A stretch of 11,358 nucleotides of DNA from an uncultured Bacteroidia bacterium. Its GTDB lineage: Bacteria > Bacteroidota > Bacteroidia > Bacteroidales > UBA932. A model generated the notes under the pieces. That model saw only the letters and a list, made by a program, of their open reading frames with translations, was not told the DNA's origin and did not search any database. The position numbers and the translations under genes were made by a program. Below are positions 6,100-11,358 of this stretch, in pieces. Numbering within the stretch: the first letter of the stretch is position 1; the number at the start of each line of letters is the position of its first letter. The stretch spans positions 1 through 11,358 of the forward strand of contig CADBUS010000149.1 of the NCBI GenBank assembly GCA_902797895.1, given 5' to 3'.

Positions 6100-7296
6100 T
6101 TATTGAGCCATAGTCATTTTTATGTAATCAGCCCATACCTTGGAGAGGTCTGACGAAGATCTTAAATTATTTCTAACAAGCTGATTCTTTGAGTTATACT
6201 CTCTCCAATACCCCTCCATTGTGTGCTGAATGGCACCCATAAACTCAAACTTTTTTGCAGTTACATCAAATCTATACATAAAGAAACGACTATAATTGTC
6301 CTTTGTTTCATAATTAATTGTAACTATGTAGTTTTTAGAAGGATATACAATAAGATTGCCCTTAGAGTCTATTTTGTCGTAAGAAGGCTCCTTAACAAAT
6401 TTGCCTGTATTTTTATCCCACAGATAACATACTCCATCATCTGCCAACTGGGCAAGATCGTTGTAACCATCAAAGTTTAAATCAATTAGTACCGGTGGAG
6501 TTTTGGTAGGAAAGTCGAGATGTTGTAAAAATTTTCCGTCACTCCCTTTTGCTATATCTATGAACACTTTACCATCAGAAGAACTTATCTTCAAATGTGG
6601 AGCATCATTATTCCACCACTCTCTTGACTCTATATATGCAGCTTGCGCCCTAACAATGTCATCCTGAGCTGTAAGCATATCCCATCTTGACTTCCATCCT
6701 TTGCTATGGTATTTCTCTGCCGGATAAAACTCTCCCACTCCCTGATCCAAATCTCCGCTATCGGGTATTCTGAACATTCCCCAATTTGCAGGTTTTGAGG
6801 CTTTTGTATTATCATTTATCCAAACACCTTCGTGCATTTTGTTACTATATCCATCTGCACCTATCATAGAGTCCTCTAAATGTGGCCTTCCATCTTCTAT
6901 GTAAAAACTTACCTCAACATTCCCTTTAAAAGTTCCTCTGAATTTGCCTTGAGTCTCTTTATATTGATATGTGCCTACCAATACAAAAGCCTCATAACCT
7001 GCCTCATACGAGTCTTTATCTAATTTTTTAAAGGAGTCTATCTTTATACTTCCCTCAAAGGCGCAGATATTGCCTCCTGTCATAGATTTACCAACCACCG
7101 TATAAGTGTCTTTGGAGTTTTTTGTAATGGAAGAATAATAGATATAAAGTCTTTTATAGTCTTTACCAATGTATCCCAAATAGTTATCTTCTTTGAATAC
7201 ATCAGAGTAATCGTATGAGTATAAATCTTGAGAAACTGCTGAATATGAGAAGATTGCCACAAACAGCAGAGTTAGTGATAAAATCTTGTTTTTCAT
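6100..7296 (-). CDS. Secreted protein, 398 aa, beta domain plus FG-GAP-like motif
   Basis: A Sec signal peptide (about residues 1-22, ending SYSAVSQ) precedes a mature protein without a lipobox cysteine. The N-terminal half (about 38-175) is strand-rich, with LGYIGKDYKRLYIYY, TVVGKS, VLVGTYQY, GKFRGTFKGN and EGVWI. The C-terminal half contains IDLNFDGYNDL (261-271), an Asp-rich loop of the D-x-N-x-D-G-x-x-D type that binds Ca2+ in FG-GAP/VCBS and dockerin-like repeats, followed by YLWDKNTGKF. This arrangement resembles XAC2610-type secreted proteins of unknown role. It is the first gene of the exported-protein block: a candidate promoter lies about 80 nt upstream and the next gene starts 44 nt downstream. 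Export to the periplasm or beyond is well supported; a function is not. Confidence 0.86.
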   Translation of the reverse strand: MKNKILSLTLLFVAIFSYSAVSQDLYSYDYSDVFKEDNYLGYIGKDYKRLYIYYSSITKNSKDTYTVVGKSMTGGNICAFEGSIKIDSFKKLDKDSYEAGYEAFVLVGTYQYKETQGKFRGTFKGNVEVSFYIEDGRPHLEDSMIGADGYSNKMHEGVWINDNTKASKPANWGMFRIPDSGDLDQGVGEFYPAEKYHSKGWKSRWDMLTAQDDIVRAQAAYIESREWWNNDAPHLKISSSDGKVFIDIAKGSDGKFLQHLDFPTKTPPVLIDLNFDGYNDLAQLADDGVCYLWDKNTGKFVKEPSYDKIDSKGNLIVYPSKNYIVTINYETKDNYSRFFMYRFDVTAKKFEFMGAIQHTMEGYWREYNSKNQLVRNNLRSSSDLSKVWADYIKMTMAQ

Positions 7297-7372
7297 ATCT
7301 CAAATAGTTTAAAGTTCTAAGTCAAACGCTCCCATATCGCAGCAAAGCCACAATAATGGTAGTTTTCCAAAG

Positions 7373-7380
7373 CAAATATA
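7373..7380 (-). promoter_or_regulatory. Candidate Bacteroidetes -7 promoter element
   Basis: On the minus strand these bases read TATATTTG, a full match to the Bacteroidetes primary-sigma -7 consensus TAnnTTTG. It sits in the 160-nt gap upstream of the 398-aa secreted protein and would give an untranslated leader of roughly 70 nt. The upstream -33 position has no convincing TTTG, so the call rests on the -7 element and its location. Confidence 0.5.
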
Positions 7381-7456
7381 AAATAATAAATGATAAAGTG
7401 AATATAGGAATTGGAGTGTAGCAACGGATAAATAACAATCTTTTGTTAAATTTTTG

Positions 7457-8374
7457 TTATTTTTTCTTTTCACCGGCCACCTGCACAAGTATCACTCCCA
7501 ATATGGCAATGGCTATTCCTATAATTTTTAACCAAGTGAGGCTCTCCTGCCCGGGGTATAAAAAATGGGCGACCATTACGGAGACAGCCGGAATAAGTGC
7601 TGAGAAGATGCTGACTCTTGTAACTCCCAATTTGCCTGTGGCATAGGTCCATAGTCCAAAGCAGAGACAGGAGCAGAGCACCGCCAAAGCAAGAATGGTT
7701 GATTGCACATCCCAAGATAAGAACTCCGGTGTTATCCCCTCTCTGCCAAATAGTAGAAAGAGTGGGAAAAAGAGTATTGCGCCAAATGTAAACTGCCAGG
7801 TAACAATGGAGTATGCGTTATATTTGCGTACCAAATTACGGGCAAAAAAGGTATAGGCCACCGCCCCTACTACCGCCAAAAAGAGAAACAGAATCCCTTT
7901 GATGTGGGCAATGGAGAACCCCTCCTTGTTAAAGAGCACCATAAATACAGCTGGCAGGGTTATAAAGCAACCCAACATTTTTACTCCGGATATGGGAGTT
8001 CTGTCTATAAGCCTCTCTGCAAAGAGACAAAATATTGGTATTGTGGCAATTATAAGAGCTGCAATAACTCCGGAGCCGGTAAGTTTTATTCCAAAATTCT
8101 CTCCCAAGAAATAGACAAACGGCTCCGAGAAGGCTAACAGAAAGAGCCACTTCATATCTTTTGCCTGAATCTTCTGCACCAATCCTCCTATAAGCCCCAC
8201 CACCCAGAGTATTAGAGAGGCAAGCACCATTCTCTCAAATATGAAGGTAAATATGTTTATATCATTTTTTATAAGCACTCCCTCCCATATAAAAGAGAAA
8301 CCCCAAAAAATTATTGCGATTATTGCAAAGAAATAACTGTTTATTATTCCCCTATCTCTCTTTAGCTCTGCCAT
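7457..8374 (-). CDS. EamA/DMT-superfamily membrane transporter
   Basis: This is an inner-membrane protein of 305 residues with about ten hydrophobic segments, arranged as two EamA repeats (about 12-147 and 160-298), the size and layout usual for the drug/metabolite transporter superfamily. Typical features are FWGFSFIWEGVLI in the first helix, ERMVLASLILW in the second, GENFGIKLTGSG entering the fourth, and GQESLTWLKIIGIAIAILGV in the last pair, where the glutamate after the ninth helix region is a family hallmark. Substrates in this superfamily range from amino acids to nucleotides and cannot be told from sequence. The ATG at 8374 has AACAGAAAA eight bases upstream instead of a Shine-Dalgarno sequence. 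A repeat-containing gap separates it from pyrC, so linkage to that unit is uncertain. Confidence 0.93.
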   Translation of the reverse strand: MAELKRDRGIINSYFFAIIAIIFWGFSFIWEGVLIKNDINIFTFIFERMVLASLILWVVGLIGGLVQKIQAKDMKWLFLLAFSEPFVYFLGENFGIKLTGSGVIAALIIATIPIFCLFAERLIDRTPISGVKMLGCFITLPAVFMVLFNKEGFSIAHIKGILFLFLAVVGAVAYTFFARNLVRKYNAYSIVTWQFTFGAILFFPLFLLFGREGITPEFLSWDVQSTILALAVLCSCLCFGLWTYATGKLGVTRVSIFSALIPAVSVMVAHFLYPGQESLTWLKIIGIAIAILGVILVQVAGEKKK

Positions 8375-8421
8375 TTATAAAATTTTCTGTTTTATGTTAC
8401 ACATCCTCTATGTTAAATCAC

Positions 8422-8483
8422 TTTTTTAAGACTCTTCACTCCGTTCAGAGTGACAGCCTATTCTCCCGTTGTTCTGAGCAAGG
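8422..8483. repeat. Dispersed palindromic repeat, copy B
   Basis: Positions 8427-8454, read on the minus strand, give GTCACTCTGAACGGAGTGAA followed by GAGTCTTA, a 28-nt relative of 5481-5508 (23 of 28 identical). TCACTC (8436-8441) pairs with GAGTGA (8448-8453). A partial second arm, TTCTGAGC (8472-8479), lies in the opposite orientation and runs up to the pyrC stop codon. The element fills most of the gap between pyrC and the EamA gene. No T tract follows the hairpin on the minus strand, so I do not call it a terminator. Confidence 0.65.
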
Positions 8484-9938
8484 CTATTCACTTGCGTTAA
8501 ACTCTAACTCCAAAACCCTGCGCTCGCCTGTAAGGGATGCACCCTCTACCACCATAGTGCCATTTACAAAAACATACTCCACTCTATTTGAAAAACCTGT
8601 AAGTGAATGCTTTTCTCCACTATCCGAGTTATAATATACTCCCCTCTCTGTGAATGGGCTCCAGCCGCAAAGCGATGCCGGCTTAGGCTGCTGCTCTGCC
8701 AAAGAGTCCTCTCCGATAGGCTTAAATATCGTTATATCAGCAAAATATCCCTCTCTCAAAAATCCTCTATCCTTAATGCGGAAACAGAGTGCAGGGTTGT
8801 GGCACATCTTCCCAACAACCTCCTCCAAACTAAAAACTCCCTGCTCCACAAGCTCCAACATCATAACGAGCGAGTACTGAACAAGCGGAATACCGCCCGG
8901 AGCCTCCTTAAAAGGTTTCATCTTTGCCTGCAACGGATGGGGAGCGTGATCTGTTGCAACCGTTTGTAAAACACCATCTTTTAGAGCTTTACGCAAAGCC
9001 GCCATATCCTCTGCACTCTTTATTGCAGGATTGCATTTTATAAGGTTACCATATTTCTCATAATCTGTGGAGTTAAACCATAGATAGTGCGGAGCTGTTT
9101 CTGCAGTAATCTTATAGTCTTCTGAATTTGAGCCAAATGGAGCTTTTGCGGTATAAAGGGTTGCCAACAGTTCAGCCTCTTTGGCTGTAGATACGTGGAG
9201 CAGATGAAATCTCGCCCCATACTTAACAGCCATTTCTATTGCTTTACAACTGCTTTTATAGCAAGCCTTTGCGCTTCTGATTAAAGGATGGGCGGCAACA
9301 GGTATATTATCGCGATAGTTTGCTGCATACAATTTGAAATTGGCGGCAATCTCATCATTATCCTCACAATGGGCAGCTATCAGTAACTTTGATGAGCGGA
9401 ATATCTCTTGTAGAGCCTTTTCGCTATCTACCAGCAAGTTACCTGTAGAAGCCCCCATAAAGACCTTTACTCCGCATACTCTTTTTGGCTCTGCCTTTTC
9501 TATTTCACCTAAATTGCTGTTTGAGGCCCCAAGATAAAACGAATAGTTGGCGTATGAGGTTTCAGCCGCCCGCTCAAATTTCTGCTTCAGTAGCTCCAAA
9601 GTGGTGCAGGAGGGAGAGTTGTTGGGCATATCCATATATGATGTAACTCCTCCCAAAAGAGCAGCTTTGCTCTCACTCTCAATGGTACCTGCAATAGTAT
9701 TCCCCGGCTCGCGGAAATGAACGTGGGTATCAATAATACCCGGCATAACCATCATACCTGTGGCATCTATCACCTTTGAGCAGGCGGAGAGTTTATCTAA
9801 ACAGAGCAGATAATCTTCATAACGCCTAAAATCTTTCTCCTTGATAATCTTACAGATACGAGCATCTTTAATCAAAACTGAGCCTCTTGCCACAGAGCCT
9901 TCATTTATTATGGTGCCGTTCTTTATGAGTGTTTGCAT
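8484..9938 (-). CDS. pyrC: Dihydroorotase
   Basis: This cytosolic zinc amidohydrolase interconverts N-carbamoyl-L-aspartate and dihydroorotate in de novo pyrimidine synthesis. Using the ATG at 9938 (484 residues), the metal site is complete: DTHVHFREPG (70-79, His72 and His74), Lys158 in GVKVFMGAS as the carboxylated bridging lysine, His190 in AAHCED, His248 in HLLHVSTA and Asp330 in TDHAPH. TAETAPHYLWF (288-298) is also typical. Compared with the usual 420-450 residues it is somewhat long, partly through about 20 extra residues near 35-54 in the N-terminal beta domain. An in-frame TTG at 9947 is a weaker start, because GAGAG lies just before the ATG. It follows the glycosyltransferase gene by 19 nt, a pairing I recall as common in Bacteroidales. 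Confidence 0.95.
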   Translation of the reverse strand: MQTLIKNGTIINEGSVARGSVLIKDARICKIIKEKDFRRYEDYLLCLDKLSACSKVIDATGMMVMPGIIDTHVHFREPGNTIAGTIESESKAALLGGVTSYMDMPNNSPSCTTLELLKQKFERAAETSYANYSFYLGASNSNLGEIEKAEPKRVCGVKVFMGASTGNLLVDSEKALQEIFRSSKLLIAAHCEDNDEIAANFKLYAANYRDNIPVAAHPLIRSAKACYKSSCKAIEMAVKYGARFHLLHVSTAKEAELLATLYTAKAPFGSNSEDYKITAETAPHYLWFNSTDYEKYGNLIKCNPAIKSAEDMAALRKALKDGVLQTVATDHAPHPLQAKMKPFKEAPGGIPLVQYSLVMMLELVEQGVFSLEEVVGKMCHNPALCFRIKDRGFLREGYFADITIFKPIGEDSLAEQQPKPASLCGWSPFTERGVYYNSDSGEKHSLTGFSNRVEYVFVNGTMVVEGASLTGERRVLELEFNASE

Positions 9939-9957
9939 AGCTCTCAAAACCGCTTGG

Positions 9958-10695
9958 TTACTGCTTTGGTTTTATCTTTCTGAATCTCATCCGCAACACT
10001 CCCCAAAAAGCCTCTCCAAATATGCCTGAACTCATTTTGGAACTCCCCTCTTTGCGATCTATAAATATGATTGGTACCTCTTTTATATTGAATCCCAACT
10101 TGTAAGAGGAGTATTTCATCTCCACCTGAAAACCGTAGCCCCTCATTTTTATTTTATCCAAATCCAAAGTTTGCAGCACCTTTTGAGTGTAGCAGACAAA
10201 GCCGGCTGTACAATCATAGACAGGCATACGCAAAACCTTACGCACATAGTAGGATGCAAAGTAAGACATCACAACTCTGCCTATCGGCCAATTTATAACG
10301 CTTACTCCGTTGCAATATCTTGAGCCTATTGAGAGGTCTGCGCCTTTGTTTGCGCAGGCGTCATAGAGCTTATCCAAATCCTGAGGATTGTGGGAAAAGT
10401 CTGCATCCATCTCAAAAACAAACTGATAGCCTCTCTCCAAAGCCCACTTGAACCCTGCAATATAGGCAGTTCCAAGCCCCTGCTTACCCTCTCTGCAGAG
10501 CAAATGAAGCCTGCCGCCATATTCGCTGCAAAGGCTATCTACAATTGAGGCGGTGCCGTCCGGAGAGTTATCATCCACTACAAGTGTGTGATAATCGCCC
10601 TCAAGGGCCATTACGGCCGCTATTATCTTGGCTATATTCTCCCTCTCGTTATATGTTGGAATTATAACTAACCGGCTCCCCGTATTAGGCTCCAT
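9958..10695 (-). CDS. Polyprenol-phosphate mannosyltransferase-like GT2 enzyme
   Basis: This is a 245-residue family 2 glycosyltransferase of the Dpm1 type. Such enzymes move mannose (or a related sugar) from GDP-sugar to polyprenyl phosphate at the cytoplasmic membrane face, giving a lipid-linked donor for later glycosylation. Seen here: IIPTYNERENI (11-21), the nucleotide-binding VVDDNSPDGT (39-48), GLGTAYIAGFKWAL (73-86), the metal-binding MDADFSHNP (96-104), IGSRY (123-127) and the late segment IDRKEGSSKM (222-231). No C-terminal membrane helices follow, as in the short soluble or peripheral Dpm1 forms. The exact sugar is inferred from family resemblance. The gene starts 17 nt after the MFS gene and is followed by pyrC after 19 nt. 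Confidence 0.92.
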   Translation of the reverse strand: MEPNTGSRLVIIPTYNERENIAKIIAAVMALEGDYHTLVVDDNSPDGTASIVDSLCSEYGGRLHLLCREGKQGLGTAYIAGFKWALERGYQFVFEMDADFSHNPQDLDKLYDACANKGADLSIGSRYCNGVSVINWPIGRVVMSYFASYYVRKVLRMPVYDCTAGFVCYTQKVLQTLDLDKIKMRGYGFQVEMKYSSYKLGFNIKEVPIIFIDRKEGSSKMSSGIFGEAFWGVLRMRFRKIKPKQ

Positions 10696-10712
10696 AATAT
10701 ACTATTTTACAG

Positions 10713-11358
10713 TTACTTTTTCTTATTAGGCAAATCAAGCTCAAGATGCGGATTCTTCTTGGATGAGGCCGCAAGCAAAAGCGATACGCAAACTGCCACT
10801 ATTCCAAGCCCTATGAATATATACTCTGCACGCACCGCTGCGGTTATCTGCTGGGCGTGGCTGCTCGCATCTATCACATAACGTTTGAATATTCCCCCCA
10901 CAAATATAGGTACTAACATCATACCCATATTCTGAATCCAATAGATTAGCGAATAAGCTGTTCCCAAGTTCTTTTCAGGCACTATCTTAGGTACGCTTGG
11001 CCACATTGCCGCCGGCACAAGGGAATAGCCCACCCCAAGCAGCGATATAGCCAAATAGCCCCACGCCGGAACTCCCTCTGGCGCAAATGCTATAAGCAGA
11101 TGAGAGGTAAGAACAAGGCAGGAACCTGTTATCATCCAAGCAGTTGCCTTACCTATCTTATCTACAAGTATTCCAAAGAGCGGAGTACCTACAACGGTAA
11201 AGAAAGGTATCATTGATATCATCATTGCAGCACTCTCCGCCTCCAATCCAAAGCGCGGTATTACTATTGAGGTTGCAAACTTTTTGAAGGAGATTATGCA
11301 GCAGTAGAAGAATACGCAAAGCAGAGATATAAGTATGTAGTTCTTGTTTGAAAGAATC
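10713..11358 (-). CDS. MFS transporter, C-terminal half (cut by window edge)
   Basis: The reading frame stays open to the right end of the window, so the N-terminus is missing; the TTG at 11246 is not the true start. The visible part (about 215 residues) begins near NKNYILISLLCVFFY and shows six hydrophobic segments, matching the second six-helix half of a major facilitator superfamily protein. GTPLFGILVDKIGKATAWM is the MFS cytoplasmic loop motif (GxLxDrxGr type) between helices 8 and 9 if this is the second half. A polar tail ending DLPNKKK closes the protein. The substrate cannot be told. It leads, 17 nt before the glycosyltransferase gene, what looks like an operon with pyrC. Confidence 0.9.
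   Translation of the reverse strand, partial: ILSNKNYILISLLCVFFYCCIISFKKFATSIVIPRFGLEAESAAMMISMIPFFTVVGTPLFGILVDKIGKATAWMITGSCLVLTSHLLIAFAPEGVPAWGYLAISLLGVGYSLVPAAMWPSVPKIVPEKNLGTAYSLIYWIQNMGMMLVPIFVGGIFKRYVIDASSHAQQITAAVRAEYIFIGLGIVAVCVSLLLAASSKKNPHLELDLPNKKK

Noticed and set aside
7431..7461. AATAACAA and TTGTTATT arms around the EamA stop codon as a terminator
   Set aside because: The stem is 8 bp of A/T-rich pairs with a 15-nt loop and no T tract follows on the minus strand.
8436..8453. TCACTC and GAGTGA dyad as a CIRCE heat-shock operator
   Set aside because: CIRCE has longer arms (TTAGCACTC) and a 9-nt spacer; this dyad belongs to the dispersed repeat and is not upstream of a chaperone gene.
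9939..9947. TTG start for dihydroorotase, three codons upstream
   Set aside because: The ATG at 9938 gives the usual N-terminus and has GAGAG just before it.
10713..11246. A complete short membrane protein starting at 11246
   Set aside because: The codon there is TTG and the frame stays open to the window edge with further hydrophobic MFS sequence, so the gene is simply cut.
1..11358. CRISPR array, tRNA or rRNA genes, insertion sequence, phage or toxin-antitoxin genes
   Set aside because: I saw no regularly spaced direct repeats, no tRNA-like or rRNA-like segment, and no transposase, integrase or toxin-antitoxin-like protein on either strand.

Overview
The window comes from a bacterium of the phylum Bacteroidota, most probably order Bacteroidales. 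The evidence is a Bacteroidales-type HtpG with a long charged C-terminal helical segment, a Dpm1-like glycosyltransferase directly upstream of dihydroorotase, a run of short lipoproteins with Bacteroidetes-style signal peptides, A-rich leaders with few Shine-Dalgarno sequences, and one match to the Bacteroidetes -7 promoter element TAnnTTTG. I cannot place it to genus. All eleven genes that I accept lie on the minus strand, so transcription runs from the right edge to the left.

Layout in transcription order. (1) 11358-8484: the C-terminal half of an MFS transporter (cut by the window edge), a polyprenol-phosphate mannosyltransferase-like GT2 enzyme and dihydroorotase (pyrC), with gaps of 17 and 19 nt, so probably one transcription unit. 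(2) A 109-nt gap carrying a palindromic dispersed repeat, then an EamA/DMT-type transporter (8374-7457). (3) 7296-2459: six consecutive genes for exported proteins of unknown function. Two have plain Sec signals and four are lipoproteins whose lipidated cysteine is residue 20 in every case. A candidate promoter (7373-7380) precedes the block and a good intrinsic terminator (2376-2419) ends it. A 127-nt gap with a second copy of the dispersed repeat splits the block. (4) htpG (2343-295), followed by a strong terminator-type hairpin (217-254). (5) 1-216: no gene, but a GC-rich run of small tandem hairpins (51-122) and a separate perfect 14-bp inverted repeat (134-166).

The housekeeping genes are recognised with high confidence: the Hsp90 chaperone, pyrimidine biosynthesis, lipid-linked mannose donor synthesis and two transporter families. 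The least understood part is the six-gene exported-protein block. Three of its members (398, 289 and 170 aa) appear to share a weak beta-rich pattern and may be divergent relatives. I see no sequence basis for naming a defence, secretion or toxin system there.

The clearest non-coding signal is the dispersed repeat. Two 28-nt copies, in opposite orientation about 2.9 kb apart, match at 23 of 28 positions, and one of the differences is a compensatory C-G to T-A swap inside the proposed stem.
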